Assembly (NCBI GenBank): GCA_964531735.1
Contig: CAZHGD010000098.1
Location: 1 to 27,597 of the forward strand
Length of the DNA: 27,597 nt
From: CAZHGD01 sp964531735
GTDB taxonomy: Bacteria > Armatimonadota > UBA10988
Direction of reading: 5' to 3'
The notes below the pieces were generated by a model. The model had not been told where the DNA came from and made no database searches. It was given only the letters and a program-made list of their open reading frames with translations. The translations under genes and the position numbers were made by a program. This document shows positions 1-7,586 of this stretch, piece by piece. How positions within the stretch are numbered: the stretch's first letter is position 1; each line of letters begins with the position of its first letter.

Positions 1-993
1 GCTTGCGGGCGGCATCCGCATCTTGCTGGGCCGTCTGCAAAGACTGGAAGTAACCACTGCCTTGGGCAACGAACTGGACCGGCTGCAACATCACCCATTG
101 CACCGGGTAAAGAACAGCGGCCACCGCTTGGCGCAGCATCATGTTGACCAACTGCACTACCAGCGCCTGGCCCGCCAGGTTTTCGATGTCGCCGATGTCT
201 TCCTGCTGTTCGGCGAGCACCTCGACGCCGGTCTCGCCGGCCTCCGCCTCGGCCGGCCGCCGCTCCGATTTGCGCCGCAGCTCTTCCAGCTCGATGTCGG
301 CCTGCAGCTCCGACTCGTCGCGCCGCCGCGACTCGCCGCCGCGCCGCGCGGTCGCCGAATCGATCCGCCGCGCCAGCGCGTCGTCCGGCTCCAGCATCTC
401 NNNNNNNNNNNNNNNNNNNNNNNNGTCTCGGCCTCCAGGTTGTCCACCTTGTCGGCCATCTCGTCGAACTTGTCGAACGCGCTGCGGTCCACCAGCGAGC
501 TGGTGTCCACCGACCGGGCGCGCGGCGGCTGCTCCGCGCGCGACTCCGCGCGCTGGCGGCGGACCCGCTCCACGCCCACCCCGCGGCGCCGTTCGCGCGC
601 CTCGGCCAGCCGCGCCTCCAGCTCTTTGTACTGGTTGCGCAGGTCGTCCACGGCGTTCTGCTGCTCGTAGAGCTGGCGGTCGTACTCGGTGGCCAGCTCC
701 TCGTAGGTGCGCTTCTTGCGCAGCGCCTCGCGCGCGAGCTGGTCCTCGCCGGCGTCCACCGCGGCCTGCGCCCGAGCCGACCACTGCCGAGCCGTCTGAT
801 CGGCGTCATCGAGCTGCTTTTGCAGCCGCTTCTCCACCGCCATCTGCTCGATCAGGCTCTGCTTGGCCAGCCGCAGGCCATCCTCCATCTCGGTGATCAA
901 CAGGTCGAGCTGCTTCTCCGGGTTCTCGGCCGCCGAGAGCATATCGTTGAGGTTCGACCGGATGATCCGACTGATCCGCTTGCCGATGCCCAC
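1..993 (-). CDS. pspA: PspA/IM30 family phage-shock protein (partial, interrupted by an N run)
   Basis: PspA/IM30/Vipp1 proteins are ESCRT-III-like coiled-coil proteins that bind the inner face of the cytoplasmic membrane and stabilise it under stress. The N-terminus (GIGKRISRIIRSNLNDMLSA, then AENPEKQLDLLITEMEDGL) matches the family's amphipathic helix 0 and first long helix. A charged coiled coil follows. I start it at GTG 993-991 because AAGGAG lies six bases upstream (1000-1005) and the family begins at this glycine; an upstream ATG at 1032 would add 13 residues not typical of the family. The N run breaks the frame. On its far side the reading continues in another frame (EMLEPDDALARRI at 400-362) and stays open to base 1, so the 3' end is outside the window. 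After the usual PspA end there is an extra acidic, then hydrophobic tail. A possible -10 TACAAT is at 1036-1041. Confidence 0.85.
401..424. other. Assembly gap (24 N) inside pspA
   Basis: A run of 24 N interrupts pspA. Joining the two flanking pspA frames needs a gap length that leaves remainder 1 on division by 3, so 24 is not the true length if the gene is intact. The flanking residues (…NLEAE and EMLEPDD…) nearly abut in PspA relatives, so very little sequence may really be missing. Confidence 0.95.
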
Positions 994-1084
994 CGCCGTC
1001 TCCTTGCCGCCGTCGTTGAGGCGCAGGTCCACTCCATTGTACCGTCAGGGCCAAGTCGATGCTACACCGCCAGCCCGGCCGGCA

Positions 1085-1807
1085 TCAGCCCGCCGCGCCC
1101 CCGAGCGCTTCGCGCAGACCGGTCACCTCGATCTCGTGCTGCTCCAGCACTCGCAACAGCCACTGCGGGTTGGGCACGAGTGCCAGCGGGCAGAGCTGCC
1201 CGGAGGCCAGGCGGAGCACGCCGCCACGGCAGGCCACCGAGCCCAGCTCGGACCAGGGCACCGTCTGCTCGTCGAACGTGACGCCCTGCCGCCGGTCGAG
1301 CGTGAGCGGACCCAGGTGCAGCGGCTCGCCATCGTCGTAGGCGCTCAGCGCGGCGCCGGCCCGGCGACTGTTCACCTCGTTGGCGCAGCGCGCCAGCAGC
1401 CCGTCGAAATCCTCGAGGTCGTCGGGCAGCAGCAGCATCGTCTCGCCGCCCTGCACACGGAGCAGCCGTGCCAGACGCGGCTCGCCCGGCAACGGCAGCA
1501 CCCGCCAGAACGCGTTGAGGTAGATGGCCTCGAAGTCCTCGAACAGCAGCTCCACCGGCCCGCCCAGGCCGTGGACCCGCAAGCCGCACTCGCAGATCTC
1601 GACCTTGCGGAACAGCGCCGGCGCGATTTGCAGGCCCAGCAGCGCCTTGACCATCAGCGCTGCCATGATGAACAGCGGTACGCTGACCCGGCCAATCACC
1701 ACCGCCGCCGTCCACAGCAGCAGGACCACCAGCCCCGCCACCAGCAACGCCGCGTAGCGTTGCCACTGCACCGCCAAGGTGCGCCGCACCTCGCCCAATT
1801 CGGCCAT
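1085..1807 (-). CDS. Two-helix membrane protein with a soluble C-terminal domain (DUF6585-like)
   Basis: This 240-residue protein has two hydrophobic segments near the N-terminus (about residues 19-38 and 43-62), then about 175 residues of soluble, beta-rich sequence. Motifs such as ICECGLRVHG, VELLFEDFEAIYLN and VTFDEQTVPWSELGSV recall the DUF6585/PH-like pattern, in which a glycine-rich strand leads to W-x-E/D-[LI]. That match is by eye only. I chose ATG 1805-1807 because AGGTGG sits just upstream; an in-frame ATG 14 codons earlier is less well placed. It lies 91 bases upstream of pspA on the same strand, so it may share its transcript and the membrane-stress context. A TATACT at 1893-1898 could be its -10, but I found no matching -35. 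Function is unknown. Confidence 0.75.
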   Translation of the reverse strand: MAELGEVRRTLAVQWQRYAALLVAGLVVLLLWTAAVVIGRVSVPLFIMAALMVKALLGLQIAPALFRKVEICECGLRVHGLGGPVELLFEDFEAIYLNAFWRVLPLPGEPRLARLLRVQGGETMLLLPDDLEDFDGLLARCANEVNSRRAGAALSAYDDGEPLHLGPLTLDRRQGVTFDEQTVPWSELGSVACRGGVLRLASGQLCPLALVPNPQWLLRVLEQHEIEVTGLREALGGAAG

Positions 1808-1916
1808 GGACCCCACCTTTCGCTCGCCGCCACCCGCCGCACCACCCATTGTCGGCGTCCGCCACCCGCGCTGTCAAGCATCCCTCGGGGACAGTATACT
1901 TATCTCGCGGCTGCGC

Positions 1917-2708
1917 CTACTTCGTGGCCGCGTCCGCGCGGGTCAGGCGCTGCACGTAGGCGGCGCGCGCGGCGGTCAACTCCGCGGGCAGCCTCAGGGC
2001 GCCACGCAGCTTGCGGGCCTCCTCAGGCGCGGCTTGCAGCGCCTGCGCCGCAGCCCGGAGCTGCCGCTCGCGACCCGCGATGCAAGCGGGCTCGGCCAGC
2101 AGCGGGGCCAGCCGACGCGCCTGCTGAACCACCCACTGGTCGTGCCGCGCGTCGGTGGCCGTCAGCCACTTCGCCTCGTCGCGGTTGGCCTCGGCGTAGA
2201 GCGACTCGGCAGCCGGGGTGACCTGCTCCGGCCCGACCATCGTGAACAGCACGCTGCCGGTCAGGGCCGCCTGCGGGTCCTTGGCCGTGCTCTCGCCCAT
2301 GACGTCGAGCGCCGCCCGCATCTGCTTGGCCAGGTTGCCGACGGTCAGCCGGATCAGCTCCGGGTTGCCGGAGCGCAGGTCCTCGCCGCAGAGGTCGACG
2401 CTGGCGATGGCCCAGCGCAAGACCAGGGAGCAATCGAGGCTGGCGGTGCGCGAGGCCACCCAGTAGGGCAGCTTGTAGCGCCCGGTGCGACAGCCGAGGA
2501 GCAGCCACTGCGCATCGACGCACAGCTCGGCCAGGCGGTCGACGCCTGGTGCGGCGGTGCCGGGCGGTGCCGTGACGCCGGCGGCGACCGGCCGCGCCGA
2601 CTCACGCCGGACCTGGCGGGTGCAGCCGTTGGCCAGGACCACGCACGCCGCCAGCGCACCCAGCCCCGCGGCTGTCCGCCGCCTGATGAACGCTGACCGC
2701 GACGCCAT
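1917..2708 (-). CDS. Predicted lipoprotein of unknown function
   Basis: A 263-residue protein with a lipoprotein signal: basic n-region (RSAFIRRR), hydrophobic core (AAGLGALAACVVLA) and lipobox L-A-N-G-C with the cysteine at residue 29. The mature part is mainly alpha-helical and rich in Ala, Arg and Leu, with several cysteines between residues 70 and 115 (ELCVDAQ, LLGCRTG, SLDCSLV, VDLCGED). I do not recognise a family. The start at ATG 2706-2708 is supported by GGAGAA a few bases upstream and by the signal peptide; a longer frame upstream would overlap the divergent gene at 2836. It shares a 127-bp divergent intergenic region with that secreted protein, so both may act in the cell envelope, but this is only context. 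Confidence 0.75.
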   Translation of the reverse strand: MASRSAFIRRRTAAGLGALAACVVLANGCTRQVRRESARPVAAGVTAPPGTAAPGVDRLAELCVDAQWLLLGCRTGRYKLPYWVASRTASLDCSLVLRWAIASVDLCGEDLRSGNPELIRLTVGNLAKQMRAALDVMGESTAKDPQAALTGSVLFTMVGPEQVTPAAESLYAEANRDEAKWLTATDARHDQWVVQQARRLAPLLAEPACIAGRERQLRAAAQALQAAPEEARKLRGALRLPAELTAARAAYVQRLTRADAATK

Positions 2709-2835
2709 GCCGGTTCTCCGACAGCCGATTGCCGCGCCGCTCGGCGATTCCTGCCCGACCCGTTGCCCTGACGCCGACGCGGGAACCGCGGACGGGGCCG
2801 TCGCGTCCGACCAGTAGCCGGCACGGAGAGCTGTC

Positions 2836-5190
2836 ATGCGCTCGTTGGTTGGCACGGTTTGTCTGCTCGCGCTGTTCCTCGCCTCGCCCCTCACCGCCCG
2901 CGACCTGACTGTGGGCGACCGCCTGCCCGACCTGTCGAAGGTGCCCCTGGCCGCGCTGGCCGACGAGCACCGCCCGCGGGCCTACGGCAACCCGAGCCCC
3001 GAGGACTTGCTCCTGCCCGACGGCGTGCTGATCGCCCATTTCTCGGCGCCGCGACCCTCGCGGCGCGGCACGTTCAAACTGTTCTTCACCGAGGAACTCT
3101 CGGCCCTGCGCAAGGCGGCGCTGAGCGTGCCCTACCCTTGCCGCGCCGTGTTGGTGGTGCCGTTCGGCGAGAAAGGCCGCGAGGACGCCCGCACCTTGCT
3201 CGATCTGGCCGCGAAGGAGCGGACGCTGCCCTGGGGTGGCGGTGTCGGCATCTACTGGGAGCCCACCTGGCCACGGCCGGGCTATTACCTGACGCTGCGG
3301 CCCGATGACGAGGCGCTCACCACGCCCTACACCTGGCTGATCGGGCCGGACCGCACGGTCCTGGCGGTGCGCGGTCCGAACTCCGAGCTGCCCCTCTACG
3401 ACTGGCTGCAGGCCAACCTGCCCGAGCGCCTGAAGGTAGCCGCCGGCCGCCCGCGGGTGCAGATTGACCCGCCGCCCGCCGGGGCCGGCACCTGGCCGGT
3501 CTTCCGCCGCGCCCCCGGCGGGCTGGCCGCCGCCGGCCGCGCGCCGGACACCTTGCCGTACCTGTACCTGGCCTGGCGGCGCAAGATCGGCCCGACCTTC
3601 GCCTCGCCGGCCGTGGCCGACGGCCTGGTCTACGCTGCGGCGCACAAGCAGGGCCTCCACAGCCTGCGCCTCGACAGCGGCGAGCCGCTGGAGCGGTTCG
3701 CCGTCGGCGGCGCGCTCTGGTCGTCACCCGCGGTGGCCGGCGACCTGGTCTACACCGCGTCGGCCGCCGGCGTGCTCGCGGCCGTCGAGCGCGATGGGCT
3801 CAAGAAGCGCTGGCAGCGCCCGCTCGACGGTCTGATCACCTCCTCGCCCACGGTGCGCGCCGGCGTGCTGTATGTCGGCTCGCGCAACGGCGCGGTCTAT
3901 GCGGTCGACGCGGCCACCGGGCAGGTGCTCTGGTCGTACCAGACCGGCGGCGAGATCAGCGCCTCGCCGGTGTTGGCCGGCCCGTTGGTGCTGATCGGCT
4001 CGGGCGATCGCCGGCTCTACGCGCTGGATGCCGCCAGCGGCGAGCGCAAGTGGTCGGCCGAGACCGGCGGCGCGGTCGACTCGTCGGCCGTCGTGGCGGG
4101 TGAGACGGTGCTGGTCGGCTCGTTCGATGGTGGTCTGTACGCCTACCAACTCGGCACCGGCCGCCAGCTTTGGCGCTGCGAACTGGGCGGCTGGGTCCAT
4201 GCCTCGCCGGCGGTGGCCCAGCAAACTGTCTTCGTGGCCACGGTGCGCCTGCACCAGGATCACCAGCCGGCCTTCTACTGGATCGACCTGGCCAGCGGGC
4301 GAGTCCGCGCCCGCCGTGAGCTGCCCGACTCAGCTTACTCGAGCCCGGTGGTCTGGGACGACACCGTGCTGATCGGGTGTCGAGACAAGAGCCTCTACGC
4401 CTTCGACCGTGACGCCCGCCGCACCGAGCCGCTGTGGACCTTCGCCACCAACGGCTATGTCCACGCCACGCCGGTGGTGGTCGGCGACACCGTGCTGGTC
4501 GCCTCCTACGACGGCTGGCTCTACGCGCTTCGCCAAGCCAAGCCGGTGGCGGTCTGGACGCGCGACGACGTGGTGCCGCGCTGGTTCATGGCCGCGCTGG
4601 TCAAGCAGCTTCACGAGGAGGCCGGCAAGCTGGTGCAGCAGGCGGCGGCCGGCAACGCCGGCGCGCCGCTGACGCTGACCGCGTTCGAGCCCTTGTTGCA
4701 GCAGGTGCGCCAACAGGCCGCCGCCGCGGCGCCGGTGACGCAGGTGCTGCCGGCCGATGTGCCGGCCGAGCACCCGGGCGCGCGCTACGTGGCCTACACG
4801 CTCGCGGCCGGACTGCTCAGCGGCTATCCCGACGGCACCTTCCATCCCAGCGATCCGGCGTCGCGCTACCAGCTCGCCGCGGCGCTGGGCGCGACGCTGG
4901 ACACCATCTGCCGGCCGGACTTCGCCTGGCGCGCCTTGCGCGAACGCAGTGGCGGCCAGGTGGCGGTCGAGGTCCAGATCCGCCCGCCGGCCGGCAGCGC
5001 CACCGCCGCGCCGAGCGATGTGGACAGCAAGCACTGGTCCTACCGCGCGCTGGCGGACATGGCCAGGCGCGGCCTGCTGCCGCTGGATGACGAGAACCGC
5101 TTCCGCGGCGAACGGCAGGTCAGCCTGTCGGTGGCCGCCGAGCAGTGGGCCCGCCTGCAAGCCGCGGTGCGCGTGGTGCGGACGAAGTGA
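2836..5190 (+). CDS. Secreted thioredoxin-like / PQQ-repeat beta-propeller / SLH-domain protein
   Basis: A 784-residue exported protein in three parts. A signal peptide spans about residues 1-21. Residues 25-200 look like a thioredoxin/peroxiredoxin-type fold (VGDRLPDLSKVPL… through YTWLIGPDRTVLAVRGPN) but carry no CxxC. Residues about 240-575 form eight PQQ/BamB-like blades with the pattern S-[SA]-P-[AV]-V…V-[LY]-[VI]-G-S…LYA-x-D-A-A-[ST]-G…W; eight blades would close one propeller. A linker follows, then two SLH repeats at about 638-690 (LSGYPDGTFHPSDPASRYQL) and 727-778 (DVDSKHWSYRALADMARRGL). SLH domains anchor proteins to cell-wall polymers, so the propeller is probably displayed in the envelope as a binding or scaffold module. 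GGAGAG precedes ATG 2836. A strong hairpin at 5196-5232 ends the gene. Confidence 0.9.
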   Translation: MRSLVGTVCLLALFLASPLTARDLTVGDRLPDLSKVPLAALADEHRPRAYGNPSPEDLLLPDGVLIAHFSAPRPSRRGTFKLFFTEELSALRKAALSVPYPCRAVLVVPFGEKGREDARTLLDLAAKERTLPWGGGVGIYWEPTWPRPGYYLTLRPDDEALTTPYTWLIGPDRTVLAVRGPNSELPLYDWLQANLPERLKVAAGRPRVQIDPPPAGAGTWPVFRRAPGGLAAAGRAPDTLPYLYLAWRRKIGPTFASPAVADGLVYAAAHKQGLHSLRLDSGEPLERFAVGGALWSSPAVAGDLVYTASAAGVLAAVERDGLKKRWQRPLDGLITSSPTVRAGVLYVGSRNGAVYAVDAATGQVLWSYQTGGEISASPVLAGPLVLIGSGDRRLYALDAASGERKWSAETGGAVDSSAVVAGETVLVGSFDGGLYAYQLGTGRQLWRCELGGWVHASPAVAQQTVFVATVRLHQDHQPAFYWIDLASGRVRARRELPDSAYSSPVVWDDTVLIGCRDKSLYAFDRDARRTEPLWTFATNGYVHATPVVVGDTVLVASYDGWLYALRQAKPVAVWTRDDVVPRWFMAALVKQLHEEAGKLVQQAAAGNAGAPLTLTAFEPLLQQVRQQAAAAAPVTQVLPADVPAEHPGARYVAYTLAAGLLSGYPDGTFHPSDPASRYQLAAALGATLDTICRPDFAWRALRERSGGQVAVEVQIRPPAGSATAAPSDVDSKHWSYRALADMARRGLLPLDDENRFRGERQVSLSVAAEQWARLQAAVRVVRTK

Positions 5191-5195
5191 ACGAG

Positions 5196-5232
5196 CCGCG
5201 GCCAGGCGACCGGACTGGTCGCCTGGCCGCGG
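5196..5232. terminator. Bidirectional hairpin between convergent genes
   Basis: A perfect 16-bp inverted repeat (arms 5196-5211 and 5217-5232) with a five-base loop GGACT sits between the SLH protein stop at 5190 and the trpG stop at 5240. It has no clear T tract on either side. The position and symmetry suggest it ends transcription from both directions. Confidence 0.75.
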
Positions 5233-5239
5233 GCTGACC

Positions 5240-5803
5240 CTACAGCGCCAGGAAGTTCCGCAGCAGCTCCATGCCGTGCTCGGTGGCGATGCTCTCGGGG
5301 TGGAACTGCACGCCCTCGACCAGCAGGTCGCGGTGGCGCAGGCCCATGATCTCGCCCTGGTCGGTCTGGGCCGAGATCTCCAGGCAGCTCGGCAGTGTCT
5401 CGCGGCGGACCAGCAGCGAGTGGTAGCGGACCGCCGTGAACGGGCTGGGCAGACCGCTGAAGATGGTCCGGCCGTCGTGCAGGATGTCACTGGTCTTGCC
5501 GTGCATCAGCCGACCCGCGCGCACCACCTCGCCACCGAAGGCCTGCCCGATGGACTGGTGGCCGAGGCAAACGCCCAGAATTGGGATCCGCCCGGCGAAG
5601 TGCGTGATCACCTCCAGTGAGCAGCCCGCCTCGGTGGGGGTACACGGCCCGGGCGAGACGACGATCTTCTCGGGGGCCAGCGCCTCGATCTCGGCGACGC
5701 CGATGGCGTCGTTGCGGTAGGTCTTCACGATGCAACCGAGTTGGCCGAGGTACTGGACCAGGTTGTAGGTGAAGCTGTCGTAGTTGTCGATCATCAGAAC
5801 CAT
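5240..5803 (-). CDS. trpG: Anthranilate synthase component II (glutamine amidotransferase)
   Basis: TrpG hydrolyses glutamine and passes ammonia to TrpE, which makes anthranilate from chorismate, the first committed step to tryptophan. The 187-residue length and motifs fit a class I (triad) amidotransferase: start MVLMIDNYDSFTYNLVQYLG, oxyanion-strand SPGPCTP, nucleophile Cys79 in GVCLGHQ, and His168/Glu170 in FHPES. MHGKTS at 100-105 is usual in TrpG and PabA. Only three bases separate it from the trpE stop, so the two are co-transcribed and probably translationally coupled. The sequence alone cannot exclude a PabA role or dual use, but the Trp-codon leader upstream makes tryptophan synthesis the main job. 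No further trp genes follow; the operon ends at the hairpin at 5196-5232. Confidence 0.95.
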   Translation of the reverse strand: MVLMIDNYDSFTYNLVQYLGQLGCIVKTYRNDAIGVAEIEALAPEKIVVSPGPCTPTEAGCSLEVITHFAGRIPILGVCLGHQSIGQAFGGEVVRAGRLMHGKTSDILHDGRTIFSGLPSPFTAVRYHSLLVRRETLPSCLEISAQTDQGEIMGLRHRDLLVEGVQFHPESIATEHGMELLRNFLAL

Positions 5804-5806
5804 GGG

Positions 5807-7285
5807 TCACTCCAGGCCGCTCTCGGCCAGCTCCAGAGCGCGGCGGATGGCCATCGCCTTGTTGCAGGTCTCGTCATACTCCAACGCCGGATCACTGTCG
5901 GCGACCACGCCGCCGCCGGCTTGCCAGTAGCACTTGCCGTCCTTCATGATCAGCGTGCGAATGGTGATGCAGGTGTCCATGCTGCCGCTGTAGCTGAAGT
6001 AGCCGATGGCGCCGCCGTACGGCCCGCGGCGCGTCGGCTCGACCTCGTCGATGATCTCCATGGCGCGGATCTTCGGCGCGCCACTGAGCGTACCGGCGGG
6101 AAACGCGGCGCGGAGCACGTCGAACTGGTCGCGGCTGGGGTGCAGCGTGCCGCGCACGTTGCTGACGATGTGCATGACGTGCGAGTAGCGCTCGATGGCC
6201 ATCAGCTCGTCCACCTCGACGGTGCCGTAGCGGCACACCCGGCCCAGGTCGTTGCGGCCCAGGTCGACCAGCATGATGTGCTCGGCGCGCTCCTTTTCGT
6301 CCGCCAGCAACTCGCGTTCGAGCGCGGCGTCCTCGCCCGGTGTGCGGCCCCGCTTGCGCGTGCCGGCGATGGGCCGAGTGCGCACCTGACCGTTGGCCTC
6401 GGTGACCAGGATCTCCGGTGACGAGCCGGCGATGTGCAGGTCGCCCAGGCGCAGGAAGTACATGTACGGCGACGGGTTGATGCTGCGCAACGCGCGGTAG
6501 ACGTCGAACGGCTCGGCGTGCGGCTTGGCCTCGAACCGCTGCGACGGCACCACCTGGATGATGTCGCCGGCCGCGATATACTCCTGGCAGTGGCGCACGG
6601 TGGCCTCGTAGGCCTCGCGGGTGAAGTTGCTGCGGACCTCGATCGGCCGACTGCTGCGCTGCGGTTCGCGCTTCGGCAGCGGTTCGCGCAGGCGGGCCAC
6701 CAGCGCCTCGATCTCGGCGCAGGCCTGGTCGTAGGCCGCGTCGGCGTCGCCGTCCTTGACGCGGGCGATGGCGATGGCCTTGGCCCGGTTGAGCACCCGG
6801 TCGAACACCAGGCAGGTGTTGGTGATCATGAAGCAGGTGTCGGGCAGGCCGAGATCGTCGACACCGCCGCCCGGCAGGCGCTCGAAGAAGCGCACCAGGT
6901 CGTAGGACATGTAGCCCACGGCGCCGCCCAGAAACGGCGGCAGGTCGCCGTAGGCGGCGAACTGCGCGCGGCCGAGCGCGGCCTCGATGACGTGCAACGG
7001 ATCCTCATCGGCGGCCAGCTCGCGCTGGGTGGTGCCCTCGCCGTTGGTGATGGTCACCTGGCGGTCCTTGGTGGTGATCACCATGGCCGGGTCGGCACCG
7101 ATGAACGAGTAGCGGCCGACGTGCTCGCCGCCCGAGACGCTCTCGAGCAGGAACGCATACGGCGAGTCGCCGAGCTTGAGGAAGGCCGACACCGGCGTGT
7201 CGACGTCGGCCAGAATCTCGCGGTAGACGGGGATGATCTCCGCCCGCCGGGCGAGCTGCCGGAAGGTTTCGCGGTCGGGTGTCAT
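5807..7285 (-). CDS. trpE: Anthranilate synthase component I
   Basis: TrpE binds chorismate and, with ammonia from TrpG, forms anthranilate and pyruvate. At 492 residues it has the usual length. The N-terminal domain carries LLES at residues 46-49, the motif linked to tryptophan feedback inhibition. The C-terminal chorismate-binding domain shows IQVVPSQRF, PYMYFLRLGD, IAGSSPEILV, RPIAGTRKRG, EHIMLVDLGRNDLGRV, AFPAGTLSGAPKIRAMEII and GAIGYFSYSGSMDTCITIRT. All are intact, so an active, feedback-sensitive enzyme is expected. It has a weak GAGAG-type ribosome site. About 100 bases lie between its start and the terminator of the trp attenuator. Regulation is therefore likely at two levels: enzyme inhibition by Trp and transcription attenuation. 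Confidence 0.97.
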   Translation of the reverse strand: MTPDRETFRQLARRAEIIPVYREILADVDTPVSAFLKLGDSPYAFLLESVSGGEHVGRYSFIGADPAMVITTKDRQVTITNGEGTTQRELAADEDPLHVIEAALGRAQFAAYGDLPPFLGGAVGYMSYDLVRFFERLPGGGVDDLGLPDTCFMITNTCLVFDRVLNRAKAIAIARVKDGDADAAYDQACAEIEALVARLREPLPKREPQRSSRPIEVRSNFTREAYEATVRHCQEYIAAGDIIQVVPSQRFEAKPHAEPFDVYRALRSINPSPYMYFLRLGDLHIAGSSPEILVTEANGQVRTRPIAGTRKRGRTPGEDAALERELLADEKERAEHIMLVDLGRNDLGRVCRYGTVEVDELMAIERYSHVMHIVSNVRGTLHPSRDQFDVLRAAFPAGTLSGAPKIRAMEIIDEVEPTRRGPYGGAIGYFSYSGSMDTCITIRTLIMKDGKCYWQAGGGVVADSDPALEYDETCNKAMAIRRALELAESGLE

Positions 7286-7384
7286 GTCGGTGTCTCTCTT
7301 CTGGCGGCTCCTGGCTGTCGCCCTGGGCCGCGCCGCCGTCCGAGCCCCGGGATCCTGGCCCGGGCACCTTCCCCCAAACGGAAA

Positions 7385-7417
7385 GGACCACGGGCCGCTT
7401 GTCGGGTCCCGTGGTCC
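7385..7417 (-). terminator. trp attenuator terminator hairpin
   Basis: In the trp leader transcript (minus strand), GGACCACGGG (7417-7408) pairs with CCCGTGGTCC (7394-7385): ten base pairs, extended by a CC/GG pair past a bulged A. A T-containing tail (TTTCCGTTTG, 7384-7375) follows. It lies 33 bases after the leader-peptide stop and about 100 bases before trpE, the usual place for an attenuator terminator. Confidence 0.85.
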
Positions 7418-7477
7418 GGTTCAAACCTTGTGGTTATCACACACGCACGACTACGGGACGCACCTCCACCAGGTGCG
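7406..7477 (-). promoter_or_regulatory. trp attenuator: competing pause and antiterminator pairings
   Basis: Besides the terminator, two alternative pairings are visible in the leader RNA. Segment 1/2: CGCACC (7477-7472), between the two Trp clusters, pairs perfectly with GGTGCG (7464-7459) over a seven-base loop. Segment 2/3: GTCCCGTAGTC (7459-7449), which spans the leader stop codon, pairs with GACCACGGGAC (7416-7406), the first arm of the terminator, in 10 of 11 positions. A ribosome stalled on the Trp codons would block the first pairing and free the second, preventing termination. This is the classical trp logic; the switching itself is inferred. Confidence 0.8.
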
Positions 7478-7513
7478 CCACCACCACTGCCGATTGGTTG
7501 GTCGCGTGGGCAT
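7451..7513 (-). CDS. trpL: trp leader peptide
   Basis: A 20-codon frame encodes MPTRPTNRQWWWRTWWRCVP and stops with TAG. Five of the eight codons 10-17 are TGG, in blocks of three and two. It stands just upstream of a terminator and of trpE, so it is the sensing peptide of ribosome-mediated attenuation: when charged tRNA-Trp is scarce, the ribosome stalls there. No Shine-Dalgarno sequence precedes the ATG, and the best promoter (-10 at 7523-7528) places the transcript start only about 0-4 bases upstream of it. Translation is therefore probably leaderless or nearly so, as known for rhizobial trpL. The Trp density and position make chance very unlikely. Confidence 0.92.
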   Translation of the reverse strand: MPTRPTNRQWWWRTWWRCVP

Positions 7514-7522
7514 GATGCTTGG

Positions 7523-7551
7523 TGTATACCATATCTCGTGGCCGGCGACAA
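7523..7551 (-). promoter_or_regulatory. Predicted trp promoter
   Basis: On the minus strand TTGTCG (7551-7546), a 17-base spacer and TATACA (7528-7523) form a sigma-70-type promoter. The -10 is preceded by TGG, an extended -10. The transcript would begin close to the trpL ATG. Confidence 0.6.
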
Positions 7552-7586
7552 GAGGCGATTTAGGCCACTCGCGCGGAGCGTGGCCT

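Noticed and set aside
157..400. Continuation of the pspA upstream frame across the N run (Arg/Ser-rich tail)
   Set aside because: The frame after the gap is not coding-like; another frame continues the PspA sequence clearly.
1893..1898. TATACT as a promoter for the membrane protein at 1085-1807
   Set aside because: The GTATAC core is palindromic, so strand is ambiguous, and no -35 stands at the right distance.
863..2221. Long plus-strand open frame opposite the membrane-protein and lipoprotein genes
   Set aside because: It is Gln/Arg/His-rich with no family resemblance, while the minus-strand genes have ribosome sites, membrane helices and a lipobox.
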